From assembly GCA_945227095.1 (NCBI GenBank), contig CALYOC010000035.1:1-6902 (forward strand): a stretch of DNA of 6,902 bases. Direction: 5' to 3'. This document shows, piece by piece, positions 1 through 5,481 of the stretch. The translations under genes and the position numbers were made by a program. Under the pieces are notes generated by a model. The model searched no databases and had not been told where the DNA came from. It was given only the letters and a program-made list of their open reading frames with translations. Every line of letters begins with the position of its first letter. Position 1 is the stretch's first letter. The stretch is from an uncultured Clostridia bacterium. GTDB lineage: Bacteria > Bacillota > Clostridia > Oscillospirales > Acutalibacteraceae.

Positions 1-846
1 TCTCACCGGGCTTTTAAGTCTGTCATTTATAACAATGGTTGTTCTCTCAATACTCTGTAAAAACTCCTGTGTTTTAACCTGAACCTTTGTAATATTTCCG
101 TTTGGTATTACGGCGTTGTAATTTAAAAAGTCGCCTTCTAAAAGTCTGGAAATAATGCAGTAGTCATCAATTTTAAATATAATATGCTTTCTGTTTAATA
201 TAACGGAGATTATCTGCGTTTGCTCATCTCCCAATTTCACAACTTCGTTTAATGTCTTTGCGGGCACGACAAAACTCATATCCTCTCCGGAATAACTGAT
301 TTTTTCTTTTCTTATTGCCATTCTGTTTCCGTCAAGACCTATGGTTTTTATTTCGTTTTCTTTTATTTCAAATTTAATACCCATATATATAGGCTTATTA
401 TCGAGAACTGCGACGGAAAATACGGTTTGTCTTATCATTGATTTTAAAATGTCACATTCAATGTCGATTTTCTTGCCGTCGTCAATTATCGGAAGCTCCG
501 GAAATTCATCCGCCGAAAAGCCGACAACGCTGAATTCACTGTATCCGGATTTTATCTGACACATCTGTCTTTCGTCACTTTCAAATTCTACATAGTCGCC
601 GGGAAGCTTTCTGAGAATTTCACAAAGAATTTTTGCGCTGATAATTATTTTTCCGTCCTTTTCGGTTACGGCATTCATCTGTGTTGTAATACCCATTTCA
701 AGGTCATATCCCGTGAGCTTGACAATTCCGGAATCGGCCTCTATGAGAATACCTTCAATAGAGGGCATGGTTGATTTTACCGAAACTGCCTTTTGAACAT
801 TTTGACAAGCGGCGGAGAGTTCTTTTGTGTTGCATTTAAATTTCAT
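1..846 (-). CDS. dnaN: DNA polymerase III beta subunit (sliding clamp), 5' part of gene
   Basis: Encodes the ring-shaped clamp that tethers DNA polymerase III to DNA at the fork. I translated it by hand from the ATG at 846-844: it begins MKFKCNTKELSAACQ and stays open for 282 codons to the window edge, so roughly the last quarter of a usual clamp of about 365-380 aa is missing. Family features visible are the domain-1 opening with QNVQKAVSVKSTMPSIEGIL at about residues 15-34, the LTGYDLEMGI strand that follows, and the domain-2 region with YIMGIKFEI-like and LDGNRMAI segments at about residues 150-175. The start is supported by AAGGAG six bases upstream. It lies downstream of dnaA on the same strand, the usual dnaA-dnaN order. 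I see no convincing promoter of its own in the 220-base gap; a TATACT element at 899-894 is possible but has no good -35. Identification is secure. Confidence 0.96.
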   Translation of the reverse strand, partial: MKFKCNTKELSAACQNVQKAVSVKSTMPSIEGILIEADSGIVKLTGYDLEMGITTQMNAVTEKDGKIIISAKILCEILRKLPGDYVEFESDERQMCQIKSGYSEFSVVGFSADEFPELPIIDDGKKIDIECDILKSMIRQTVFSVAVLDNKPIYMGIKFEIKENEIKTIGLDGNRMAIRKEKISYSGEDMSFVVPAKTLNEVVKLGDEQTQIISVILNRKHIIFKIDDYCIISRLLEGDFLNYNAVIPNGNITKVQVKTQEFLQSIERTTIVINDRLKSPVR

Positions 847-852
847 TTTTTT

Positions 853-858
853 CTCCTT
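853..858 (-). promoter_or_regulatory. Ribosome binding site of dnaN
   Basis: AAGGAG on the minus strand, six bases before the ATG at 846. It fixes the dnaN start. Confidence 0.85.
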
Positions 859-910
859 TTGAAAAGTAATTTTCTATGTAGATTATTTGAAATAGTATAG
901 AATGTTAATT

Positions 911-919
911 TGTGGAAAA
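911..919 (-). promoter_or_regulatory. DnaA-box-like site (TTTTCCACA)
   Basis: The minus strand reads TTTTCCACA, one mismatch from the consensus TTATCCACA. It is embedded in a 12-mer that is repeated exactly at 1055-1066. It lies 64 bases before the dnaN start, on the dnaN side of the gap. Confidence 0.6.
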
Positions 920-1056
920 ACCGAAAATTTTAATATTTATAGGGATAAAACAGTAAATTTTTTATGTTAAAAAAATTTGAAAAATTTGTTTATAATCTTT
1001 GTGAATTTTTTGACATATTGAAAATATGAAAAACTTAATGTTAATAACTAAAACTT

Positions 1057-1065
1057 TGTGGAAAA
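1057..1065 (-). promoter_or_regulatory. DnaA-box-like site (TTTTCCACA) at the dnaA stop
   Basis: Second copy of TTTTCCACA, in the same orientation as the one at 911-919. It begins one base after the dnaA stop codon. The 12-base identity to the other copy in an otherwise featureless A/T-rich gap argues for function over chance. Confidence 0.6.
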
Positions 1066-1066
1066 A

Positions 1067-2398
1067 TCAGTCCTTAACATTTTTGATAATGTCATTTATC
1101 TGTGCTTTGAGAGTGGAGTCTGTTTTCTGTCTCTCCTCAACCTGTTCTATGGAATGAATGACCGTTGAATAGTGTTTAGAAAACTTTTCACCTATTTGTT
1201 CAAGGCTCAAATCCGTAATCTGACGGATAATATACATTGAAATCTGTCTTGCGTTTGAAATATTTGAAATTCTTCTTGTTGAAAAAATATCGTCAACGCT
1301 GACATGGTACATTCTCGAAACTTCCAAAATGATTTTTTCAACTATTTGGGAAACGGGCTGAGAATTTGTCGTTATGTTGTTGATTGTCTCTTTTACCTGT
1401 GCCAATGTAGGCGGCTCGCCGGAAATGTCATAATAGGCATTTAAGCGTTTTACAACGCCTTCAAGCTGTCTGACATCGTTTTTAACTCTTTCGGCTATAT
1501 AGTTGATAATATCCTCGGAAATTTCTATACCGAAGGATTTGAGTTTATTTTTTATAATTGCAATTCTCGTTTCAAATTCGGGCGGCTGAATATCAGCCAA
1601 AAGTCCTCCCTCAAGTCTTGTTGTGATTCTTTCCTCAAGGGTTTGAATATCTCTGGGAGGTCTGTCGGAGGTGAGAATAATCTGTTTATCCTCCATTATG
1701 TAAGAATTTATAGTGTGGAAAAATTCCTCCTGTGTTTGTGTTTTACCGGCGAGAAATTGAATATCGTCTATCAAAAGGACATCTGCGTTTCTGTACTTTT
1801 CGTGGAATATTGCGGAGGTACGATTACTGATGTGATAGATAAATTCGTTTGTAAAATCCTCTGCGTGAACAAAAATAATATTTGCGGAGCTGTTTTTCTT
1901 TCTTATTTCATAGCATATAGCGTTCATAAGGTGTGTTTTTCCGAGCCCGGAGTTGCCGTATATTAAAAGAGGATTGTAGGAAAGATTGTTTTTTGAACTC
2001 TCCGCGGGTCTTTTTGCAACAGCGCAGGCGGCGGCATAGGCAAATTTGTTTGAAGGACCTACAATGAAATTATCAAAAGTCTCCTTTTCGGTATTTTTTT
2101 CCAAAGAGAATTTTTTTTCTTCTTTATTTTGCTCAATGTAAATAGTGGATTCGTTTTCATCGAGAAAAACAATTTTTAAATCAGAGCCGAAAATTTCTTT
2201 AAAGGCGTCTGTCCACAAATTTTTGTATCTTGTGTCCGCAATTTGCTTTAAAAAAGTTTCACCGCAGTCTATATATACGGTGTCGTCATCAAACTCGACG
2301 AAACTAAGCGGCTCAATCCAAATATTGGCGGCGGTGTCTGTCATATGTTCTTTACAGTATTCCTTTGCCGCGGCAAAAACATCGTTGAAAGATTTCAC
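1067..2398 (-). CDS. dnaA: Chromosomal replication initiator protein DnaA
   Basis: AAA+ ATPase that binds DnaA boxes, melts oriC and loads the helicase. With the GTG start at 2398 it has 443 aa, normal for the family. Domain I occupies about residues 1-80, a short charged linker about 85-105, the AAA+ core about 108-325 and the DNA-binding domain about 345-443. Visible motifs are Walker A GNSGLGKT (148-155), Walker B LLIDDIQF (208-215), sensor 1 ILTSDRPP (241-248), an RITTRLEGGL segment (257-266) and sensor 2 NDVRQLEG (307-314). I chose GTG because AGGAG lies eight bases upstream; the in-frame ATG at 2428 has no SD and would add ten residues unlike known DnaA starts. The DNA-binding arginine in NARQISM (R384) is kept. 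The signature usually read as FGGRDHTTVIHA is FSKHYSTVIHS here (406-416), one residue shorter and altered at the base-contacting positions. The identity of the gene is not in doubt. Confidence 0.97.
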   Translation of the reverse strand: MKSFNDVFAAAKEYCKEHMTDTAANIWIEPLSFVEFDDDTVYIDCGETFLKQIADTRYKNLWTDAFKEIFGSDLKIVFLDENESTIYIEQNKEEKKFSLEKNTEKETFDNFIVGPSNKFAYAAACAVAKRPAESSKNNLSYNPLLIYGNSGLGKTHLMNAICYEIRKKNSSANIIFVHAEDFTNEFIYHISNRTSAIFHEKYRNADVLLIDDIQFLAGKTQTQEEFFHTINSYIMEDKQIILTSDRPPRDIQTLEERITTRLEGGLLADIQPPEFETRIAIIKNKLKSFGIEISEDIINYIAERVKNDVRQLEGVVKRLNAYYDISGEPPTLAQVKETINNITTNSQPVSQIVEKIILEVSRMYHVSVDDIFSTRRISNISNARQISMYIIRQITDLSLEQIGEKFSKHYSTVIHSIEQVEERQKTDSTLKAQINDIIKNVKD

Positions 2399-2406
2399 TT
2401 TAAACT

Positions 2407-2411
2407 CTCCT
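2407..2411 (-). promoter_or_regulatory. Ribosome binding site of dnaA, decides a GTG start
   Basis: AGGAG on the minus strand ends eight bases before GTG at 2398. The upstream in-frame ATG at 2428 has no comparable site, so the 443-residue form is preferred over a 453-residue one. Confidence 0.8.
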
Positions 2412-2455
2412 AAATTAAAAAAACGCATTTTTCTTCATTATATAATACATGATAT

Positions 2456-2484
2456 ATTTTATCATAAATAAAACTTCTTTTCAA
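2456..2484 (-). promoter_or_regulatory. Probable sigma-A promoter of dnaA
   Basis: On the minus strand TTGAAA (2484-2479) and TAAAAT (2461-2456) are separated by exactly 17 bases, each one mismatch from the vegetative consensus. Transcription would start near 2449, giving a leader of about 50 bases to the GTG start. The region is very A/T-rich, which raises the chance of spurious -10 matches, but the joint match and correct distance make this the best candidate for the dnaA(-dnaN) operon. Confidence 0.65.
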
Positions 2485-2500
2485 CATAAAATTATTAAAA

Positions 2501-2509
2501 TGTGTATAC
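2501..2509 (-). promoter_or_regulatory. Possible DnaA box upstream of the dnaA promoter
   Basis: The minus strand reads GTATACACA, one mismatch from the TTATNCACA form of the DnaA box. It lies 16 bases upstream of the -35 element of the dnaA promoter, where it could take part in autoregulation. It is a single copy, so chance occurrence is quite possible. Confidence 0.3.
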
Positions 2510-2582
2510 TTTATAAATTGATATAATTATTATAATATTATATTTAATTAAATGTAATAATTTATTTGTTTTAAAATTTATA
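2510..2582. other. Extreme A/T-rich segment between the divergent promoters
   Basis: The central part of the 353-base gap between the dnaA and rpmH starts. From 2511 to 2580 only three of 70 bases are G or C, and 2521-2553 is 33 bases of pure A/T. It lies between the divergent dnaA and rpmH promoters. It could be a second origin component, as in bipartite Bacillota origins, or an UP-element-like promoter enhancer. I find no strong DnaA box cluster around it, so an origin role is speculative. Confidence 0.4.
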
Positions 2583-2611
2583 TTGACAACGGGATTTAAA
2601 ACATATATAAT
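2583..2611 (+). promoter_or_regulatory. Consensus sigma-A promoter for rpmH operon
   Basis: A perfect TTGACA (2583-2588) and a perfect TATAAT (2606-2611) are separated by 17 bases, the strongest promoter match in the window. The start would be near 2618, leaving a leader of about 134 bases before the rpmH ATG. The A/T-rich DNA directly upstream could act as an UP element. It fits the high expression expected of ribosomal protein L34 and probably drives the whole downstream gene string. Confidence 0.85.
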
Positions 2612-2617
2612 CTTAAT

Positions 2618-2737
2618 TTGTATAAAAGCAAATTTTATCTGTTTGTTTTAATACAGATATCTTTTTGCAAAATTTAGTTTATCACATGTCATACTACATG
2701 TAGAATAGAGTATTTAAGACCAGTTTAAATACTTCGT
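2618..2737 (+). promoter_or_regulatory. Long rpmH leader with inverted repeats
   Basis: Between the predicted transcription start and the SD lie three dyads. TATCTGT (2636-2642) pairs with ACAGATA (2653-2659) across a ten-base loop. CTACATGTAG (2694-2703) is a perfect palindrome and its core ACATGT also occurs at 2684-2689. AGTATTTAA (2709-2717) pairs with TTAAATACT (2725-2733) across a seven-base loop and ends four bases before the SD. No T-tract follows any of them, so they are not ordinary terminators. Their function is unknown; control of L34 translation or RNA stability is a guess. Confidence 0.4.
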
Positions 2738-2744
2738 AAGGAGG
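2738..2744 (+). promoter_or_regulatory. Ribosome binding site of rpmH
   Basis: AAGGAGG, a full match to the anti-SD, seven bases before the ATG at 2752. It is the strongest SD on the plus strand and fits a highly translated ribosomal protein gene. Confidence 0.85.
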
Positions 2745-2751
2745 AAGAAAA

Positions 2752-2892
2752 ATGATAGGAAAAAGAACTTACCAACCCAAAAAGAGACATAGAAAAAAGG
2801 TTCACGGTTTCAGAAAGAGAATGTCTGACAGAAACGGACGCAAGGTTATTGCCCGCCGCCGTGCAAAAGGACGCAAGCAACTCACATACTAA
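2752..2892 (+). CDS. rpmH: Large ribosomal subunit protein bL34
   Basis: A 46-residue, very basic protein of the 50S subunit. The translation begins [20 protein letters not shown] and ends [12 protein letters not shown], matching the bL34 pattern KRTYQP, KVHGFRxRM, NGRKV and ARRRAKGR along its whole length. It has two extra residues (Ile-Gly) between the initiator Met and KRTYQP compared with the common 44-residue form, a small variation. The ATG is set by a near-perfect SD seven bases upstream. It is the first gene of the plus-strand operon, just downstream of a consensus promoter and divergent from dnaA, as in most Bacillota. rnpA follows after six bases. The gene is too short for a usual length cut-off but the identification is firm. 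Confidence 0.97.
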   Translation: MIGKRTYQPKKRHRKKVHGFRKRMSDRNGRKVIARRRAKGRKQLTY

Positions 2893-2898
2893 TTTAAA

Positions 2899-3258
2899 AT
2901 GGACGATTTTCTTACATTAAAACTTAATAAAGAATTTCGCCGTCTTTACGGCAGAGGTATTTGTTCCGTACGACCGACTGTTGTTACCTACGCTTTAAAA
3001 AACAATTTGTCGGTCAACAGAATAGGTATAACCTCTGCTAAAAAAATAGGAAAAGCGGTAAAGAGAAACAGAGCAAGACGGGTTATCAGGGTGGCGTTCA
3101 GAAGTATCGAAAAGGAGCTCAACGGCACTTACGATATAGTTCTGGTCGCCAGGACAAAAACCACTTTTGTAAAATCTACGGAGGTTATCCGAGATATGCG
3201 AGAGTGTTTTTTACAGGCAGGAATGATAAATGAAAAAAGTGCTCATAGCAATAATTAA
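2899..3258 (+). CDS. rnpA: Ribonuclease P protein component
   Basis: A basic protein of 119 aa that joins the catalytic RNase P RNA and helps it bind and cut the 5' leader of pre-tRNAs in the cytoplasm. Family features are the opening [16 protein letters not shown] (5-20), the strand [14 protein letters not shown] (41-54) and the RNR signature [10 protein letters not shown] (55-64), followed by helix and the strand DIVLVART (79-86). Length is typical. It starts six bases after rpmH stops and has no recognisable SD, so translation is probably coupled to rpmH or initiates in the A-rich sequence before the ATG. The last 29 bases overlap yidD in another frame. The rpmH-rnpA pairing is near universal in bacteria. 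Confidence 0.95.
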   Translation: MDDFLTLKLNKEFRRLYGRGICSVRPTVVTYALKNNLSVNRIGITSAKKIGKAVKRNRARRVIRVAFRSIEKELNGTYDIVLVARTKTTFVKSTEVIRDMRECFLQAGMINEKSAHSNN

Positions 3259-3463
3259 ATTTTATCAGAAATGTCTCTCCCCTCTTTCGAGAGGGTGTTG
3301 CAGATTTTACCCGACTTGTTCCGCTTACGCCATTGAAGCAATAAATATTCATGGCGCGTTTTACGGAACATTTCTTGCTATTAAGAGAATACTTCGCTGT
3401 AATCCGCTTTTTCCCGGAGGATTCGACCCCGTTCCGGAAAAGAGAGAAAAAAAGAGAAAATAA
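3230..3463 (+). CDS. yidD: Membrane protein insertion efficiency factor YidD
   Basis: A 77-residue protein thought to sit at the inner face of the membrane and assist YidC-dependent insertion of membrane proteins. The family signature is clear: [11 protein letters not shown] (9-19), [15 protein letters not shown] (24-38), HG (41-42) and [17 protein letters not shown] (53-69), with cysteines 24, 30 and 57 in the usual places. The N-terminus is amphipathic and the end is a run of Lys/Arg/Glu. The ATG has AGGA about seven bases upstream, inside the end of rnpA, and the 29-base overlap suggests coupled translation. Its place between rnpA and yidC is the standard one and supports a joint role with YidC. 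Confidence 0.93.
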   Translation: MKKVLIAIIKFYQKCLSPLSRGCCRFYPTCSAYAIEAINIHGAFYGTFLAIKRILRCNPLFPGGFDPVPEKREKKRK

Positions 3464-3480
3464 AGTTCGCTTTTAAGCGG

Positions 3481-3535
3481 CAGATGTGCATATCTTAACG
3501 ATATTCGGTTTACTTCGTTAAACCGGGCACATTTG
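3481..3535 (+). promoter_or_regulatory. Three-way-junction RNA fold in the yidC leader
   Basis: Manual folding gives a compact nested structure. The outer stem pairs 3481-3489 with 3527-3535 (nine pairs, one G-U). Inside it are hairpin 1, ATATC (3490-3494) with GATAT (3500-3504) around a five-base loop, and hairpin 2, CGGTTTA (3506-3512) with TAAACCG (3519-3525) around CTTCGT. Only T3505 and G3526 stay unpaired at the junction and they could form a wobble. A small dyad, CGCT/AGCG (3468-3479), lies just before. The outer stem includes the first G of the yidC SD (GGAG, 3535-3538), so folding could affect ribosome access. I do not recognise it as a known RNA family. Function as a cis-regulator is inferred from position only. 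Confidence 0.45.
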
Positions 3536-3545
3536 GAGTATAAGA

Positions 3546-4496
3546 ATGAGTATATTAAACTATTTATACAGCGCCTTTGGTTATGTGCTTGAATTTTTCT
3601 ACAAGCTTTTCGGCTCAAACTATGTTTTGGCGATAGTTGAGTTTACGGTAGTAGTCAGGCTTTTACTTTTACCGACATCAATACCGCAGCAAAAAAATCA
3701 GGCGAAGCAATTCAGAATTCAGCCTAAAATGCAAAAACTTCAAGAAAAGTTCGGCAGGGACAGACAAAGGCTTCAACAGGAGCAGCAGGACCTTTACACG
3801 CGCGAGGGTTTTAATCCCATGGCTGCGGGCTGCGGACCTATGCTTGTAACGCTTCCGCTTTTATGGGGAGTTTACGGAGCAATCACCCGTCCTCTTTCCT
3901 GTGTGCTTCATATCGGAACAAAAAATCTCGAAATATTAAAACAAGCGGGCGAAAAAGTTATTTCCGGTCTCGGAAAAAGACAGAGTGTTCTTTTTGAATT
4001 ACCTCTTGTAAATGAAATCGGAAAAATTAAAGACAGCGCGCTTGCATTGGGAATGGATACCAATGTAATGAACGCTATCGAGAAATTTGCAGACAGTTTC
4101 CAGCTTTTCGGAATGTCTCTTTGCTCAACACCTTCAATTAAAAGGTTTGATTTATTGTGGTTAATTCCGATTTTGTCGGGTGTGACCTCACTTTTGACAT
4201 CGCTTTATTCCACAATGGTTCAAAAGAAAATAAATCCCGTTGCGGCAAAGGCAAACGCTATGAGCACCGGCTGTATGATGGCATTTATGCCGTTGTTCTC
4301 AGTATATATCTGCTTTACCCTGCCCGCAGGTGTAGGATTCTATTGGGTATGTTCAAACATTATGTCTTTAGTCCAGACAATGCTTTTAAGCAACCTTTAT
4401 TCACCGCCGAAGGTCGCGGCAAAGAATATGATTCTCGACACTATCAACAGATACGCAAGAGAAAAAAATATCAAAGAAAATACGAAAGTAAAATAA
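3546..4496 (+). CDS. yidC: Membrane protein insertase YidC/Oxa1 family
   Basis: Inserts membrane proteins, alone or with Sec, in the cytoplasmic membrane. It has 316 aa and no signal peptide with a lipobox cysteine, unlike Bacillus SpoIIIJ. Segments in order: a short hydrophobic N-terminus (about 5-22), a membrane helix ending in VVVRLLLLP (35-43) with the conserved groove arginine R38, a charged cytoplasmic helical hairpin (about 48-85, QPKMQKLQEKFG and QQEQQDLY), FNPMAAGCGPML into the next helix (89-113), a long presumably extracytoplasmic loop (about 114-200), a helix at about 203-222, and the last hydrophobic block (about 242-282) with FTLPAGVGFYWVCSN. The basic tail suits ribosome contact. 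GGAG lies seven bases before the ATG. The loop of about 85 residues is longer than in the Bacillus proteins. Placement between yidD and jag is standard for Bacillota. Confidence 0.95.
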   Translation: MSILNYLYSAFGYVLEFFYKLFGSNYVLAIVEFTVVVRLLLLPTSIPQQKNQAKQFRIQPKMQKLQEKFGRDRQRLQQEQQDLYTREGFNPMAAGCGPMLVTLPLLWGVYGAITRPLSCVLHIGTKNLEILKQAGEKVISGLGKRQSVLFELPLVNEIGKIKDSALALGMDTNVMNAIEKFADSFQLFGMSLCSTPSIKRFDLLWLIPILSGVTSLLTSLYSTMVQKKINPVAAKANAMSTGCMMAFMPLFSVYICFTLPAGVGFYWVCSNIMSLVQTMLLSNLYSPPKVAAKNMILDTINRYAREKNIKENTKVK

Positions 4497-4515
4497 AGGC
4501 CTACGGCTTTTATTT
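4491..4515 (+). promoter_or_regulatory. Hairpin across yidC stop and abutting jag SD
   Basis: AAATAAAGGCC (4491-4501) pairs with GGCTTTTATTT (4505-4515) over a TAC triloop: eleven pairs with one G-T. It contains the yidC stop codon TAA (4494-4496), and the jag SD begins at the next base. The 3' arm is T-rich but no free T-tract follows, so it is an imperfect terminator at best. Ribosomes finishing yidC would melt it, which would couple jag translation to yidC. That role is inference. Confidence 0.45.
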
Positions 4516-4520
4516 GGAGG
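4516..4520 (+). promoter_or_regulatory. Ribosome binding site of jag, decides a TTG start
   Basis: GGAGG seven bases before TTG at 4528. There is no ATG or GTG in frame at a suitable distance, and the Jag_N domain begins right at this TTG, so the rare start codon is well supported. Confidence 0.8.
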
Positions 4521-4527
4521 TAAAATC

Positions 4528-5436
4528 TTGTTAATAGAAAAAATCGGTGAGGGCGTCACCATTGAGCAGGCAAGAGAAAATGCCAGAAAAGCGCTTAACG
4601 CTCCGGAGAGCGCAGATGTCAAATTTGAAATAATCTGCGCACCTCAAAAGAAAATATTAGGATTATTCGGCGGAAAAAACGCCGTCATCAAGGCTTCATA
4701 CGAAGTCAAGGATAAAAAGGAAAGAAAAAAGCCGTCTAAAAAACAGGCTTCGGGCAAAAAATCTTCTTTGAAGGTAAAGGAAGATGTCAAACCCGAAAAG
4801 GAAAAGAAAAGACAACCTCTTTCTCCGGAAAGACTCGAAAAGGCAAAGGATGAAGCGTTGGTTTATGCCAAGCAACTCATTGAGAAGGTCAGCGGTCAGC
4901 AGGCAGAGGTTTCGGCACAGATTATCGACGAGGGAATTTTTATAACCGTCGAATGTGAGGACCACGGTATTATTATCGGCAGACGCGGCGAAACGCTTGA
5001 CGCGATACAGTATTTGACAAGCCTTGTTGTGAATAAAGGCAAGGATGATTATGTCAGAGTTTCTCTTGATATCGGCAATTACAGAGAAAAGAGAGAGCAG
5101 ACGCTCATCGCCCTCGCCCAAAAGACGGCAAAGCAGGTTCTCAAATCGGGCAGAAGGATTTCCCTTGAGCCGATGAATCCCTATGAAAGACATATCATTC
5201 ACACAGCGGTACAAAACATTGAGCATATCAAAACACACTCCGTCGGCTCAAATATTGACAGGCGTGTGGTTATACTTCCGGAGGAAGGATATGAGAAAAA
5301 GAGGGAACACGGCAGAAATGACCGGGGAAGAAAGCCGGCAAGGGAAAAGTATGTTCCTCAGGCGGAACCGAGAGAGATAAGAAAAGATGTAGAAGACGCT
5401 CCTATGTACGGAGTTATTACTAAAAAAGAGGATTGA
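4528..5436 (+). CDS. jag: Jag (KhpB-type) RNA-binding protein, Jag_N-KH-R3H
   Basis: Cytoplasmic RNA-binding protein of 302 aa, named SpoIIIJ-associated protein for its place beside yidC; in other Gram-positives it is linked to cell elongation and division and pairs with KhpA. The Jag_N domain covers about residues 1-60, with the typical KKILGLFGGKNAVIKA at 41-56. A Lys/Ser/Glu-rich linker (about 61-100) follows. The KH domain lies at about 105-180 with the GRRG loop at 151-154. The R3H domain (about 188-250) has the R-x3-H motif in YERHIIHTAV (R221, H225) and ends DRRVVIL. An extra basic, Arg/Glu-rich C-tail of about 50 residues looks disordered and ends MYGVITKKED. Translation starts at TTG after GGAGG, 31 bases downstream of yidC. 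The identification is secure; the RNA targets are unknown. Confidence 0.94.
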   Translation: MLIEKIGEGVTIEQARENARKALNAPESADVKFEIICAPQKKILGLFGGKNAVIKASYEVKDKKERKKPSKKQASGKKSSLKVKEDVKPEKEKKRQPLSPERLEKAKDEALVYAKQLIEKVSGQQAEVSAQIIDEGIFITVECEDHGIIIGRRGETLDAIQYLTSLVVNKGKDDYVRVSLDIGNYREKREQTLIALAQKTAKQVLKSGRRISLEPMNPYERHIIHTAVQNIEHIKTHSVGSNIDRRVVILPEEGYEKKREHGRNDRGRKPAREKYVPQAEPREIRKDVEDAPMYGVITKKED

Positions 5437-5440
5437 TTCT

Positions 5441-5474
5441 TACGGTGGGAGGCGGCAGTCACCCACCGTATTTT
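5441..5474 (+). terminator. Terminator-like hairpin between jag and mnmE
   Basis: TACGGTGGG (5441-5449) pairs perfectly with CCCACCGTA (5462-5470) over a twelve-base loop and is followed by TTTT and then ATATGTT. It starts five bases after the jag stop and ends eleven bases before the mnmE start. The GC-rich stem plus T-tract looks like a weak or attenuating intrinsic terminator. The loop and 5' arm hold GGGAGG (5447-5452), an SD-like string that is too far from mnmE unless the RNA is folded. Confidence 0.5.
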
Positions 5475-5481
5475 ATATGTT

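Larger units (their letters stand above)
847..1066. other. dnaA-dnaN intergenic region, probable part of oriC
   Basis: This 220-base gap has about 40 G/C bases (about 18%), far below the flanking genes. It carries two exact copies of the 12-mer TTTGTGGAAAAA (909-920 and 1055-1066), each containing a DnaA-box-like nonamer in the same orientation. In Bacillus subtilis the unwinding element and its DnaA boxes lie in this same gap, so it is the first candidate for the melting site here. On the dnaA-sense strand, CTA/TTA-type triplets follow each box (around 1048-1035 and 901-893), loosely resembling DnaA-trios, but they are irregular. No canonical TTATCCACA is present. That this is oriC is inferred from gene order, base composition and the repeated box. 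Confidence 0.7.

Noticed and set aside
891..905. DnaA-trio array next to the box at 911-919
   Set aside because: Two CTA triplets on the dnaA-sense strand are out of register with each other and the run is too short; A/T-rich sequence gives such triplets by chance.
1714..1723. Third TTTTCCACA copy, inside dnaA, as an origin element
   Set aside because: It encodes Phe-Phe-His-Thr in the AAA+ core and is 650 bases from the other two; I mention it as a repeat but do not annotate it as a site.
1643..1966. Open frame on the plus strand opposite dnaA
   Set aside because: It is a shadow of the dnaA AAA+ region: no SD, no family likeness, and the minus-strand reading has every expected motif.
2428..2430. 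Upstream ATG as the dnaA start (ten more residues)
   Set aside because: The ATG codon, read on the minus strand from 2428, has no SD, while AGGAG is placed well for GTG at 2398; the added residues would also encode the SD itself.
4157..4534. Open frame of 125 codons overlapping the end of yidC
   Set aside because: It lies in another frame of well-conserved yidC membrane segments, and has no plausible domain.
4696..5238. Open frame of 180 codons on the minus strand opposite jag
   Set aside because: Its translation is a Leu/Phe/Arg-rich product of the complement of Lys/Glu-rich jag codons, with no SD and no recognisable domain.
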